Positions 18,618-27,326 of a stretch of 64,000 bases of DNA are shown here, one piece after another. Position numbers and translations under genes: made by a program. A model generated the notes under the pieces. It did no database searches. It worked only from the letters and a program-made list of their open reading frames with translations, and was not told the DNA's origin. This DNA is from Flavobacteriales bacterium (GTDB lineage Bacteria; Bacteroidota; Bacteroidia; Flavobacteriales; Weeksellaceae): the NCBI GenBank assembly GCA_002747105.1, contig PDSY01000013.1, positions 1-64,000 on the forward strand, written 5' to 3'. Within the stretch, counting starts at the first letter, position 1. Every line of letters starts with the position of its first letter.

Positions 18618-19673
18618 TTATTTTTTTTTATTATTCTGCTCTCTTTGTTTTTGAGTCAGCCAATTTTGATATTTTTTGGCATTAGCTTGATGCTCTATCG
18701 AACTTTTAGTAAACTTATGGAAACCCCAATTTTCAGGGTCTGCACACATATAAATATAGTCGTTTTCCTCTGCATTCAATACCGCTAAAACAGAATTTTT
18801 ATCGGTAATGCAAATCGGTGCAGGTGGGATCCCTTTATTGGCATAAGTATTATACGGCGAATTGTATTTTAAATGACGATTAAGCACTCTTTTTATTTGG
18901 ACATGAAAACCTTTATCTTTCTGAATAGCATAAATAACCGTTGGGTCACTCTGCAATTTCATTCCTTTTTCATAGCGATTCAGGTAAAGTCCTGCAATGG
19001 TTTTCATCTCATCTGGCTTACCTCCCGATTCTTTATAAACAATAGATGCCAAAGCATAAATTTGTTCTCTCGTTAATCCCAATTCCTTTTCTTTAGCGAT
19101 ATTCTCTGGCGTCCAAAATTCATTATATTGTTTTTCAAACTTTTGAAAAAACGCTTCTGGTGTTACCGTCCAAAAGAAATTATAAGTATCAATGAAAAAA
19201 TATTTTTTCAAATCTTCAGCGTCTTGATAACCTTTATTAATGGCAATCTCATGAAGTCCTTTTATGAAAGTTAAAGAATCTATTTCCGTTTTCCTTGCTA
19301 CTCTACCGATCATTGTATAGACATTGCCAAAAGCTCCGATTCTAAAAGGTAAATCGGTTTGATTTCCTGCTTTTATCATATTTACTAAGTCCGTATTGTT
19401 CGTTCCTTTTCGGATTCGATAACGCCCTGCATTGAAAAACCGATTCATATTCTTGGCTTTCGCTACTTCCACAAATGCTTCTTTATCTTTTAAATAAGGG
19501 GAAATAGAATCTATAATCGCCTCAAATTTAGATTGGTGAGGAATTAAAATATAACCTTCCTTAGCTACATTATCCGTATAATTTTTTTTATAAAATTGAT
19601 AACCAAAATACGCCACCACTGCGACGATTATCAACAATAAAAAACCTATGATTTTTTTCATTTTTTTATTCAT
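18618..19673 (-). CDS. mltG: Endolytic murein transglycosylase MltG
   Basis: Inner-membrane-anchored enzyme that cleaves nascent peptidoglycan strands and sets glycan length. 351 residues: one N-terminal membrane helix (about 6-22), a LysM-like part near 38-100 (YILIPHQSKFEAIIDSISPY), and the YceG catalytic domain with the active Glu in ALASIVYKESG near 215, then MKLQSDPTVIYAIQ and SPYNTYANKGIPPAPICITD. An alternative start four codons later is possible. The gene starts 7 nt after dapF and is probably cotranscribed with pnuC-dapF. Confidence 0.93.
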   Translation of the reverse strand: MNKKMKKIIGFLLLIIVAVVAYFGYQFYKKNYTDNVAKEGYILIPHQSKFEAIIDSISPYLKDKEAFVEVAKAKNMNRFFNAGRYRIRKGTNNTDLVNMIKAGNQTDLPFRIGAFGNVYTMIGRVARKTEIDSLTFIKGLHEIAINKGYQDAEDLKKYFFIDTYNFFWTVTPEAFFQKFEKQYNEFWTPENIAKEKELGLTREQIYALASIVYKESGGKPDEMKTIAGLYLNRYEKGMKLQSDPTVIYAIQKDKGFHVQIKRVLNRHLKYNSPYNTYANKGIPPAPICITDKNSVLAVLNAEENDYIYMCADPENWGFHKFTKSSIEHQANAKKYQNWLTQKQREQNNKKK

Positions 19674-19680
19674 TTAAAAT

Positions 19681-20469
19681 TTATTCTTCAATATTAAAAC
19701 TCCCTTCAAAAGACTGAATAGCAGGACCTTCTAACCAAATATTCTCAAAGCCATTTTTGACCTTATCGGCATAAACTTTCAGGTTTCCGCCAAGGGTTTT
19801 CACTTCCAATGCCGAAATATCTTCCATGGACATCACACTCAAACATGATGCGGTAACGCCCGTTCCACAGCTATAAGTTTCGTCCTCCACGCCCCTTTCA
19901 TAAGTCCTCACAAAAATCTGATTTTCAGAAATCCGCTCTACGAAATTAACATTAATTCCTTCCTTTTTAAAGGCATCAGAATATCGGATTGCTTTTCCGT
20001 TTAAATAGACTTCAAAGTTTTCGACCTCATCCACAAATCGGACAAAGTGAGGCGAACCCGTATCCAAGACAAAGTCCTTTCCATTTTGCGTAATCTCCTC
20101 AACAGGAATCATCTTGAGTTTGACTATTCCGTTTTTAAATTCGGCTTCGTGTATTCCATCAATCGCATTAAAGGCACATTTATCCTTAAAAATTCCTAAA
20201 AAATGAGCAAACGCCACCAAACATCGCCCTCCATTTCCACACATGGTACTTTCGTTTCCATCAGAATTGAAATAGGTCATTTTAAAATCTAAATCAGGGT
20301 CGTTTTCTAACAGAATTAATCCATCTGCACCTATTCCAAACCTACGATGACAAAGGTGTTCAATGAGTTTAACATCATTTTTCGGGAAAATAAAATCACG
20401 ATTATCTATCATAATAAAATCGTTTCCCGTACCGTGATATTTGTAAAATTGTATTTTATTTTGTTTCAT
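19681..20469 (-). CDS. dapF: Diaminopimelate epimerase DapF
   Basis: Converts LL- to meso-diaminopimelate for lysine and peptidoglycan synthesis. 262 residues. The two catalytic cysteines are seen in TMCGNGGRC near 75 and ETYSCGTGVTASCL near 205; the N-terminus has the expected FYKYHGTGNDFIMIDNRD. The start overlaps the end of pnuC by 14 nt, and mltG follows after 7 nt, placing two cell-wall functions on one transcript. Confidence 0.95.
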   Translation of the reverse strand: MKQNKIQFYKYHGTGNDFIMIDNRDFIFPKNDVKLIEHLCHRRFGIGADGLILLENDPDLDFKMTYFNSDGNESTMCGNGGRCLVAFAHFLGIFKDKCAFNAIDGIHEAEFKNGIVKLKMIPVEEITQNGKDFVLDTGSPHFVRFVDEVENFEVYLNGKAIRYSDAFKKEGINVNFVERISENQIFVRTYERGVEDETYSCGTGVTASCLSVMSMEDISALEVKTLGGNLKVYADKVKNGFENIWLEGPAIQSFEGSFNIEE

Positions 20470-21124
20470 ATTGAATGCTTTTTCGCCATTCTTGATATCC
20501 TAAAACAGCCATTATTGTAAATACTAAAAACTGGATAGAAGTAATCCCCAAACCTTTATAAATGTACATTGGAACAGAAATTAAATCTCCGATAATCCAA
20601 AAAATCCAATTTTCAATTTTCCTTTTTGCCATCAGCCACATTCCGACCAAAAATATGGAAGTCGTAAAGACATCTACCCAATTTGCCCAATCTAATCCTT
20701 TAAAACCTAAAGCTACACCACGCATAGAAAATTGATTATCAAAATAAGGTTTAAAGTAATAAACAAAACTTACTAATAACCAACTCAATACAAACAAAAT
20801 TCCGCTAATGAACCATTCTTTTGTACTGGTAGAAGATACGCTAATGTGGACTTTATCTTGGGAACTTTTACGCCATAAAATCCAACCATATATACTCATC
20901 ATGGTGTAATAAATATTAATCATCATATCGCCCAAAAGCCCAAAGACAATCAATAAATAGACATAAATACAAGTCGAAATAATCCCCGTAGGATAAACCC
21001 AAATATTTTTCTTAATCGAAAAGAAAACACTCAACAAACCAAAAGAAGTCGCAATAAACTCTAAAACAATCTGATACGTTTCGTAAGTTTCATAAGGTTT
21101 TATAAAAAAATCATATAAATTCAT
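20456..21124 (-). CDS. pnuC: Nicotinamide riboside transporter PnuC
   Basis: Inner-membrane facilitator for vitamin B3-type precursors, 222 residues with about seven helices. Family features: VLEFIATSFGLLSVFFSIKK near 22, YPTGIISTCIYVYLL near 45, SIYGWILWRKS near 78 and the C-terminal IFWIIGDLISVPMYIYKGL near 175. The PnuC family also includes thiamine and riboflavin importers (PnuT, PnuX), and no NAD-salvage gene is adjacent, so the vitamin is inferred. It overlaps dapF and follows the binding-protein gene by 42 nt. Confidence 0.85.
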   Translation of the reverse strand: MNLYDFFIKPYETYETYQIVLEFIATSFGLLSVFFSIKKNIWVYPTGIISTCIYVYLLIVFGLLGDMMINIYYTMMSIYGWILWRKSSQDKVHISVSSTSTKEWFISGILFVLSWLLVSFVYYFKPYFDNQFSMRGVALGFKGLDWANWVDVFTTSIFLVGMWLMAKRKIENWIFWIIGDLISVPMYIYKGLGITSIQFLVFTIMAVLGYQEWRKSIQYETK

Positions 21125-21166
21125 TGGGCTGACTCGTGATTTGCCGACAAAGATAGCGAAAAAAGT

Positions 21167-22216
21167 TTATTGTAATCGGTTTAAATACATCAAGGAATCT
21201 TTGGGGAAAACTTCAGGATGAAAAACCTGAATATAATCCTTTAAAACCCAATCTACACGCACAGCTCCACTTTCAAAATAATCATTTGCCTTTCCATTAT
21301 TTCTTTTATTCATCCCAAAAATTTTTCCATTCTTAAAAACATTCAATTGTTGATAATTAGGATTGAGCATTAGTAAATCTTTTTTCGTCTGATGATTTCC
21401 CGCATTTACCCAATATTCAGCGTTTTGAGATTGTACGAAAACCTCTTCAAAACTCATTGGTACAGAGCGTTCTGCGGTATTTGTTTTTAAAATATAATCG
21501 GCATTAGCATCTTTTAAAAAATTTGCCAACTGCGTTTTTCCACCAGCCATATACCACTGATTTCCATACATTTCGTTTGTTAAAACCAAAGGTTTTTTCT
21601 CAATAGAAGCTGCTTTTTGTCGGTAGGCATTATAATGGTTTTCGATTACTTTATACAAAGAATCCGCTTTTTTTTGTTGCCCTAAAAGTTCCCCAAAAAC
21701 CTTTATATATTTTGCTTTTTCCAATGGTTTTTGCTCCAAATATTCGTTTAGGAAAATCAGTTCTATCCCTGATTTGGTAAGTACATCGTAGGTGTTCTGA
21801 AAATTGGGAATATAATTGGTGAAAATAGCATCAGGCTGAAGGCTTAGAATTTTTTCGACATCGTATTTTTGGTCGTTGCCTACCTTTTGAATTTGTCCGT
21901 CATCTATTAATTGATGAATTTTAGGCGAATAAATATATTGAGGACTGCTAACTCCAACAATTGTTTTTTCCATATTCAACGCCGAAAAATAACCGATCAA
22001 ACTGGCATTCAATAAAACCACCTTTTTATAAGGTAATTTTTTTTCTAAAATCTGATAAGTAAACTGACTTGACTGTAGGTATAATTTCTTATTTTCTTTA
22101 GTATAACTAAGGTTTTTAGAAATTTTTATTTCTTGTTTAAAATCTTGTTTTTCAATATTTTTCTTACAAGAAACCCAACTCAACAAAACTAAAAGGAGAA
22201 ATATTTTGATTTTCAT
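21167..22216 (-). CDS. FecB/BtuF-type substrate-binding lipoprotein
   Basis: 349-residue lipoprotein (signal ending LLSWVSC, Cys near residue 17) of the helical-backbone metal-receptor family that binds iron-siderophore, heme or corrinoid. Landmarks: KVVLLNASLIGYFSALNMEK near 85, VGVSSPQYI, KILSLQPDAIFTNYIPNF near 145, and a C-terminal GAVRVDWVLKDYIQVFHPEV. No permease or ATPase for it is next door; pnuC follows instead, after 42 nt. It may serve a TonB-linked system elsewhere. The ligand cannot be told from the sequence. Confidence 0.8.
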   Translation of the reverse strand: MKIKIFLLLVLLSWVSCKKNIEKQDFKQEIKISKNLSYTKENKKLYLQSSQFTYQILEKKLPYKKVVLLNASLIGYFSALNMEKTIVGVSSPQYIYSPKIHQLIDDGQIQKVGNDQKYDVEKILSLQPDAIFTNYIPNFQNTYDVLTKSGIELIFLNEYLEQKPLEKAKYIKVFGELLGQQKKADSLYKVIENHYNAYRQKAASIEKKPLVLTNEMYGNQWYMAGGKTQLANFLKDANADYILKTNTAERSVPMSFEEVFVQSQNAEYWVNAGNHQTKKDLLMLNPNYQQLNVFKNGKIFGMNKRNNGKANDYFESGAVRVDWVLKDYIQVFHPEVFPKDSLMYLNRLQ

Positions 22217-22240
22217 ACCTCAAAGAAAAGAAAAAAGTAT

Positions 22241-22248
22241 TATATTTG
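22241..22248 (+). promoter_or_regulatory. -7 promoter element of tRNA-Arg
   Basis: TATATTTG followed by CA matches TAnnTTTG and ends 11 nt before the tRNA. No -33 TTTG at standard distance. Confidence 0.5.
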
Positions 22249-22259
22249 CAAACCCAAAC

Positions 22260-22336
22260 GGACGCGTAGCTCAATTGGATAGAGTACTTGATTACGGCTC
22301 AAGAGGTTGAGGGTTCGACTCCTTCCGCGTTCACCA
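22260..22336 (+). tRNA. tRNA-Arg (anticodon ACG)
   Basis: Full cloverleaf: acceptor GGACGCG / CGCGTTC, D arm GCTC...GAGT, anticodon stem CTTGA / TCAAG with loop TTACGGC (anticodon ACG, wobble A expected to become inosine, reading CGN Arg codons), T arm GAGGG-TTCGACT-CCTTC, discriminator A and an encoded CCA at 22334-22336. Followed at once by a terminator. Confidence 0.97.
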
Positions 22337-22340
22337 TCTA

Positions 22341-22370
22341 AAAAAAGTCGCCTATTTTGGGCGACTTTTT
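22341..22370 (+). terminator. Terminator of tRNA-Arg
   Basis: Stem AAAAGTCGCC / GGGCGACTTTTT around TATTTT, ending in a T run 4 nt after the tRNA CCA end. Confidence 0.85.
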
Positions 22371-22373
22371 AGG

Positions 22374-22451
22374 TTAAAAACAATAAATTTTAGCTCGACC
22401 AATAGCTCCCTCATCTCCATAAAAACAACGGGTTCCACTATTAGATTCTTT
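22374..22451 (-). pseudogene. Possible C-terminal gene remnant
   Basis: Between two in-frame stops, the minus strand encodes about 24 residues that look protein-like (SGTRCFYGDEGAIGRAKIY) and end just before the tRNA-Arg terminator. No start, ribosome site or continuation is seen, and I recognise no parent family. It may be the tail of a lost gene, or chance. Confidence 0.2.
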
Positions 22452-22531
22452 CTAAAGAAAAAAATGCTATATTTGTTTGGGAGTTAATGCGAACAAAATG
22501 CTCACACCAGTTGGGGTAATAATAAAATAAT

Positions 22532-23011
22532 ATGCGAAATTCAATATACATATCGCTTGTATTTGTACTATTTTGTTGTAAAAATAAAAAAACAATAGAA
22601 TATTCTAAATTTGAAAAGGAACTCTATTCTAAAATAGACTCTTTTCAATGTAAAAAAAATGAAAGGCTTACTTTAATTCGACATCAAAAATTAAATGGAA
22701 AAGACTTTATACAAGTAAAGATTAACTATGACTATGATATAGATTCTTTAGCATATTGCGTCGAATATAATAATAGGTTAATTATTTTTTATAATGATGA
22801 CTATTTTAATCAAAAAATCAAATTTGACTCCGACAAAAAGAAAGTTCTGTTGCAGAAATATAAATTATTTGACCATAAACAGAATGAAAATATTTTATAT
22901 CATAATCATTGTGAAGAAACTTATGAGGTTAAAGACGACTTTTTGTTTAAAATCAAAAAGAACTATGATTTATTTAATTATGATACATCGTATACTTCTC
23001 CACCCCCTTAA
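22532..23011 (+). CDS. Hypothetical lipoprotein
   Basis: 159 residues, family not recognised. The N-terminus is a short lipoprotein signal (MRNSIYISLVFVLFCC, lipobox Cys near 15-16) followed by a Lys/Asn/Tyr-rich, mostly beta-looking sequence. A TATATTTG -7-like element lies at 22468-22475, 57 nt before the start. It sits with a second orphan lipoprotein directly downstream of tRNA-Arg and its base composition is more AT-rich than the housekeeping neighbours, which fits an accessory insertion. Confidence 0.6.
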   Translation: MRNSIYISLVFVLFCCKNKKTIEYSKFEKELYSKIDSFQCKKNERLTLIRHQKLNGKDFIQVKINYDYDIDSLAYCVEYNNRLIIFYNDDYFNQKIKFDSDKKKVLLQKYKLFDHKQNENILYHNHCEETYEVKDDFLFKIKKNYDLFNYDTSYTSPPP

Positions 23012-23092
23012 GGTAGTAACACTCCGAATACAACGCTATAAATAGAACTGTTTTTATAAAAGGCAATCCAATTACTGATAAAACAAAACCAT

Positions 23093-23542
23093 ATGATGAA
23101 AAAAACAATATTATATTTACACCTATTTTTATTATGCACTGGCTGTGTATCCCAAGAACAAAAAGACAAAAAACAGATAAAAGACACTGTGACCAAATAT
23201 TGGAATGCAGTTAAAAATAATGACTTAGAAAGTTATAAACATCTTTTTGATGATAATGGAGATTTTGCTGGAGGCATTGAAGCAGACTTTCATTTTCTAC
23301 GTAAAAACTATAATGAAATCAATTCTAAAAACACTTTACTAGAAAACATTAAGATTAAAGATACCATTGTAATGTTTAAACAAAATAAGCAAAAATATGT
23401 CCAATATATCATAAAAAAAGAAAATGATTCTAATAATTTCAAGAAACCCTTAATAATTACCTTAATGTTCTATAAACCTGTGGGGTTTGATAAAATATAT
23501 AATATGGCTCCCCTAAAAAATCATATAGGATGGGACAAATAG
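23093..23542 (+). CDS. Hypothetical lipoprotein, NTF2-like
   Basis: 149 residues. Lipoprotein signal MMKKTILYLHLFLLCTGC (Cys near 18), then a segment typical of SnoaL/NTF2-like folds: KDTVTKYWNAVKNNDLESYK followed by LFDDNGDF. No catalytic residues can be assigned. It follows the other orphan lipoprotein by 81 nt on the same strand and precedes rpoD. The fold assignment is a guess from the helix pattern; function unknown. Confidence 0.55.
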   Translation: MMKKTILYLHLFLLCTGCVSQEQKDKKQIKDTVTKYWNAVKNNDLESYKHLFDDNGDFAGGIEADFHFLRKNYNEINSKNTLLENIKIKDTIVMFKQNKQKYVQYIIKKENDSNNFKKPLIITLMFYKPVGFDKIYNMAPLKNHIGWDK

Positions 23543-23658
23543 ACGGTAATCTTCCAAAAATAGAATTTCAGCATTTTTTTCTCAAAAAAAATAATCCTTG
23601 TAACCTTTTTTAATTTTCGTCGTATATATAGGTGTAGACTTAAACACTTTTTTTGATA

Positions 23659-24525
23659 ATGAGACAACTTAAAATTACTAAGCAGGTTACGAATAGAGAA
23701 ACTGCCTCTTTGGATAAATATTTACAGGAAATCGGTAAGGTAGATTTAATCACTGCTGACGAAGAAGTAGAATTAGCACAGAGAATTAAACAAGGAGATA
23801 AAATCGCTTTGGAAAAATTGATTAAAGCCAATCTTCGTTTTGTGGTTTCTGTATCTAAACAATATCAAAATCAAGGTTTATCACTTCCTGACCTTATTAA
23901 TGAAGGTAATTTAGGTCTGATGAAAGCAGCAAAAAGATATGATGAAACAAGAGGTTTTAAATTTATCTCTTATGCCGTTTGGTGGATTCGTCAGTCTATT
24001 CTTCAAGCTTTGGCAGAGCAATCAAGAATTGTAAGACTTCCTTTAAATAAAATTGGTTCTATCAATAAAATTAATAAAGCCTATGCTCATTTAGAACAAG
24101 AAAACGAAAGACCACCTTCTCCAGAAGAGTTGGCGGAAGTATTGGATATGAGTGCAGAAGACATTAAAGAATCGATGAAAAATGCAGGAAGACATTTATC
24201 AATGGATGCTCCACTGGTAGAAGGTGAAGATTCTAACCTATACGATGTATTGCGTTCGGGAGAGTCGCCAAGTCCAGATAAAACTTTGATGTTAGAATCT
24301 CTACAAACAGAAATCGAAAGAGCCTTACAAACCCTTACAGAAAGAGAAGCCGATTTGGTGCGTTTATATTTCGGTTTGAACGGAAAACACCCAATGACTT
24401 TAGAAGAGATAGGGGAAACTTTCGACTTAACAAGAGAAAGGGTAAGACAGATTAAAGAAAAAGCTATTAAAAGACTGAAACACAATACAAGAAGCAAAAT
24501 CTTAAAATCTTATCTTGGAAAATAA
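23659..24525 (+). CDS. rpoD: Primary RNA polymerase sigma factor RpoD/SigA
   Basis: Housekeeping sigma factor of the short Bacteroidota type, 288 residues and no region 1.1. A TTG two codons upstream is in frame, but the ATG at 23659 gives the family N-terminus [14 protein letters not shown]. Region 1.2 is [20 protein letters not shown]; region 2 includes [20 protein letters not shown] and the -7 recognition part [20 protein letters not shown]; region 3 is [17 protein letters not shown]; region 4 has [20 protein letters not shown]. This factor is the likely reader of the TTTG/TAnnTTTG promoters in this window. Single gene ended by a strong terminator. Confidence 0.96.
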   Translation: MRQLKITKQVTNRETASLDKYLQEIGKVDLITADEEVELAQRIKQGDKIALEKLIKANLRFVVSVSKQYQNQGLSLPDLINEGNLGLMKAAKRYDETRGFKFISYAVWWIRQSILQALAEQSRIVRLPLNKIGSINKINKAYAHLEQENERPPSPEELAEVLDMSAEDIKESMKNAGRHLSMDAPLVEGEDSNLYDVLRSGESPSPDKTLMLESLQTEIERALQTLTEREADLVRLYFGLNGKHPMTLEEIGETFDLTRERVRQIKEKAIKRLKHNTRSKILKSYLGK

Positions 24526-24593
24526 AAACATAAAATAAGATAGAATTGAAGAATTAATACAAAACAAATAGAACAAGCTGATATTCAGCACTA

Positions 24594-24632
24594 AAAAAGG
24601 TCGCTTAAAATTAATTTTAGGCGACCTTTTTA
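24594..24632. terminator. Bidirectional terminator between rpoD and the CvfB-like gene
   Basis: Long stem AAAGGTCGC-TTAAAA / TTTTA-GGCGACCTTT with a TTAA loop and flanking A- and T-tracts, between convergent genes. Confidence 0.85.
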
Positions 24633-24678
24633 TTGATAAAACCGATTTCATTCCTTTACATAAAAGGCAATGAAGTTT

Positions 24679-25506
24679 TTACAGTAATTTAATTTTCCCA
24701 TCCAAAAGCTCTATCTTTTTACTCTTATACAGCCCTCCTAATGCTTTTTTAAAATTCTTTTTACTCATTTGAAGTTCTTCTTTTATTTCCTCTGGAGAAG
24801 ATTTGTCCGACAGGTGTAAAAGTCCAAAGTTTTCTTCTAACTTATCTAAAATTTTCTGTTTATACTCATCGATAAATTCAAAACCTTCGGGCTGAAGTGT
24901 AACATCTATTTTACCATCTTCACGGATATTTTTGATATAGCCTTTCGTCTCGGATAACGGATATAATTGCTGATAAACATCCGACTGGTAGACCAATCCG
25001 ATATACTTTTTATTAATCACAACATTCCAACCCAACTCCGATTGATTCATTAAAATCAAAGCCACCTCATCTCCTTTTTGAAATGGATACTCCTGATGCT
25101 GAATATTTCGGCGTTTAAACTTGGTAGTACCTGTCAGTAAACCTGTTTCCTCGTCTTGATAGACATAGATAAGGTATTTTTTACCTTCCTCCATTTTGCC
25201 CTTTTGTTGCTTATATGGAACGAATAAATCTTTGATAATTCCCCAATCTACAAATGCTCCACTTGGTAAAGTTTGCACACAACTCATCACGGCAAATTCG
25301 CCTACTTCACAATAAGGTTCTTCGATTGTCGCTTTGAGCTTTCCGTCTTCCTGATATACCAAAACTTCTATCTCCTCGCCTATATCCCAATGATTTTCCG
25401 AAAAAAATGCAGGTATAAAAGCTTTTTCGTTATTTTCATCAGTTAAAAGATAACCATTCTCTACTTCTTCGGCGATGGTTAAGGTTTGTTTTTGTCCTAA
25501 TTTCAT
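24679..25506 (-). CDS. CvfB-type S1 RNA-binding protein
   Basis: 275-residue cytosolic protein with the layout of S. aureus CvfB/YitL: an N-terminal S1-like domain (KAFIPAFFSENHWDIGEEIE near 28), a canonical S1 domain (SGAFVDWGIIKDLFVPY near 82), a third (YIGLVYQSDVYQQLYPLSET near 163, ending DGKIDVTLQP) and a C-terminal winged helix (SSPEEIKEELQMSKKNFKKA near 235). Members bind RNA and affect expression post-transcriptionally; no target can be named here. Monocistronic. Confidence 0.85.
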   Translation of the reverse strand: MKLGQKQTLTIAEEVENGYLLTDENNEKAFIPAFFSENHWDIGEEIEVLVYQEDGKLKATIEEPYCEVGEFAVMSCVQTLPSGAFVDWGIIKDLFVPYKQQKGKMEEGKKYLIYVYQDEETGLLTGTTKFKRRNIQHQEYPFQKGDEVALILMNQSELGWNVVINKKYIGLVYQSDVYQQLYPLSETKGYIKNIREDGKIDVTLQPEGFEFIDEYKQKILDKLEENFGLLHLSDKSSPEEIKEELQMSKKNFKKALGGLYKSKKIELLDGKIKLL

Positions 25507-25639
25507 ACTGCAAAATTAATCATAATTTAGCCCTAAAAAAAATATCCTGAAACAAATTATTTTGTAGAAGCATTGGGTTAGACCATTGTCAAATTTCTTT
25601 TTTAGATTATTTTGATTATTTTTGACAAAATTTATTAGA

Positions 25640-26107
25640 ATGAAAAAAATAGATGCGTTAAATCAAGTAGCAGAATTTCACACTACTTTCAATGCTCCCA
25701 TTTTAGAAAAACCTCAGATTCCATCTAAAGAAAGATGCGAGTTGAGAGTCAACCTTTTACAAGAAGAATTAGACGAGCTTAAACAAGCCATTGAGGATGA
25801 AGATATCGTGGAAATTGCAGATGCACTGTGCGACTTACAATATGTATTGAGTGGAGCGGTTTTGGAATTTGGACTGGGAGAAAAATTCGTAGATTTGTTC
25901 AATGAAGTACAACGCTCTAATATGTCCAAAGCCTGTGATAATGAGCAACAAGCCAAAGAAACCGTAGCACTTTATCAGGCAAAAGACCAAGATTGTTTTT
26001 ATGAAAAATCTGGGAACAAATTTAATGTTCATCGAAAATCAGATAACAAAGTATTGAAAAATAAATACTATTCACCAGCCGAATTAAAAAGCATTATTGA
26101 AAAATAA
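25640..26107 (+). CDS. MazG-like / phosphoribosyl-ATP pyrophosphohydrolase-like NTPase
   Basis: 155 residues of the all-alpha NTP pyrophosphohydrolase superfamily. Metal-binding helices are seen in NLLQEELDELKQAIEDEDIV near 43 and EIADALCDLQYVLSG near 62. The family hydrolyses nucleoside triphosphates to monophosphate and diphosphate, either for house-cleaning or, in HisE, for histidine synthesis; no his genes are near. The start at 25640 (MKKIDALNQ) is preferred to a TTG six codons upstream, because a TATTTTTG -7 element at 25617-25624 overlaps the latter. The thioredoxin-like gene follows after 7 nt. Confidence 0.75.
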   Translation: MKKIDALNQVAEFHTTFNAPILEKPQIPSKERCELRVNLLQEELDELKQAIEDEDIVEIADALCDLQYVLSGAVLEFGLGEKFVDLFNEVQRSNMSKACDNEQQAKETVALYQAKDQDCFYEKSGNKFNVHRKSDNKVLKNKYYSPAELKSIIEK

Positions 26108-26114
26108 AAAACAA

Positions 26115-26645
26115 ATGAAAAAGATTATTTTAACCCTTATTGCCATTAGCAGTTTTACAGCTTTGGAATCTTGTAATTCTAAAAAAGTGGTCGTTAACCG
26201 TGAGGTAGAAACAGCCAAATATGGAAAAATGCTTTTGGGAGTACAAACCAGAGACCAACTTTACAAGGAGCCTTATAAAACTTGGTACGATGAAAATTAT
26301 AATGACTATCCGACGGATACACTCACCATCAAGGCACTTAAAAAAGCAGGTATTAGGTCTTATAAAATTAGCGTTTTCTTAGGAACTTGGTGTGGAGATA
26401 GCCAGACACAAGTACCTCAGCTGATGAAAATTTTAGACGATGTGAAATTTCCTGCCAAAAAATTAACCCTCATTGGAGTGAATAGAAAAATGGAATCTCC
26501 AAGTGGTAGAGCTTCCCTTCATATTATTAGAAAAGTACCTACCATTATCCTTACCAAATACGGTAAAGAAGTAGGAAGAATTACCGAAACTCCAGAAACA
26601 GGTTATATCGAAAAAGATTTGTTACAAATCATACAAAAGAAATAA
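26115..26645 (+). CDS. Thioredoxin-like lipoprotein with a CGDS site
   Basis: 176 residues: lipoprotein signal (MKKIILTLIAISSFTALESC, Cys at 20), then a thioredoxin fold with KISVFLGTWCGDSQTQVPQL near 90, GVNRKMESPSGRA, and the cis-Pro segment RKVPTIILTKYGKEVGRI near 140. The active site is Cys-Gly-Asp-Ser: the second, resolving Cys is replaced by Ser, so a normal dithiol exchange is not expected; a monothiol reaction or a binding role is more likely. The gene lies 7 nt after the MazG-like gene and 25 nt before the DUF4230 gene. Confidence 0.8.
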   Translation: MKKIILTLIAISSFTALESCNSKKVVVNREVETAKYGKMLLGVQTRDQLYKEPYKTWYDENYNDYPTDTLTIKALKKAGIRSYKISVFLGTWCGDSQTQVPQLMKILDDVKFPAKKLTLIGVNRKMESPSGRASLHIIRKVPTIILTKYGKEVGRITETPETGYIEKDLLQIIQKK

Positions 26646-26670
26646 TGGTTGCTATTAAAAATATTGAAAA

Positions 26671-27273
26671 ATGAACCTCAATAAGACTACTTATTTTTTG
26701 TTAGGCATCATCTTGTCGCTCATCGTTTTTTTAGGGATTACCAAAATGACTACAATCACCGAGAAAGAAGTGAGTAATGATTATTTTATTCTTAAAAATC
26801 AAATCAGCCAAATGAATAAAATGGTGGTAATGGAGCAAGACTTTTCGAGCCTTCAAAAGACCAGTGTTTCGTATACAATTTTGGGGAAATCTATTGCCGA
26901 TAATAAAATCATTACGCATACCAAAACGAATGCACAGGTGTCTTACGACCTTAGTAAGATGAAAATTGAGGTAGATTCTGTCGATAAAAAACTCACCATT
27001 ATTGAGCTTCCACAACCCAAAATTAAGATTATCCCAAGTGTGGAAATAGAATCCATGGACGATTCGTTTTTCAATAGAATTAATGAAAAACAGATTAAAG
27101 AAGTTACACAATCAGCTAAAGATCAAGCGATAAAGAAAGTAGATAAACAAAAACTGATCCAAAAGGGAAAACAACAGTTGGTGAGAAATTTAAAAGAAAT
27201 CTTTGTACTTGCCAAATCGCTGAATTATAAAATTGTGGATAAAACAGAAATTTTGCAAGCTGATAAATTATAA
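26671..27273 (+). CDS. DUF4230 family membrane-anchored protein
   Basis: 200 residues, function unknown. One N-terminal hydrophobic helix (about 7-23, [16 protein letters not shown]) anchors it, with the rest probably outside the cytoplasm. The DUF4230 pattern is seen: [20 protein letters not shown] then [12 protein letters not shown] near 115, and a Lys/Gln-rich C-terminal helix ([20 protein letters not shown]). It sits between the thioredoxin-like lipoprotein and thrS, 53 nt ahead of the latter. Confidence 0.75.
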   Translation: MNLNKTTYFLLGIILSLIVFLGITKMTTITEKEVSNDYFILKNQISQMNKMVVMEQDFSSLQKTSVSYTILGKSIADNKIITHTKTNAQVSYDLSKMKIEVDSVDKKLTIIELPQPKIKIIPSVEIESMDDSFFNRINEKQIKEVTQSAKDQAIKKVDKQKLIQKGKQQLVRNLKEIFVLAKSLNYKIVDKTEILQADKL

Positions 27274-27326
27274 ATCAGTTTTTTTCATTATTTTTGCACT
27301 TTAATAAAAAATTATTTGAATTAACA

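Noticed and set aside
24087-24497. 136-codon open frame antisense to rpoD
   Set aside because: Overlaps the conserved regions 3 and 4 of the sigma factor; low-complexity Ser/Leu translation typical of a shadow frame.
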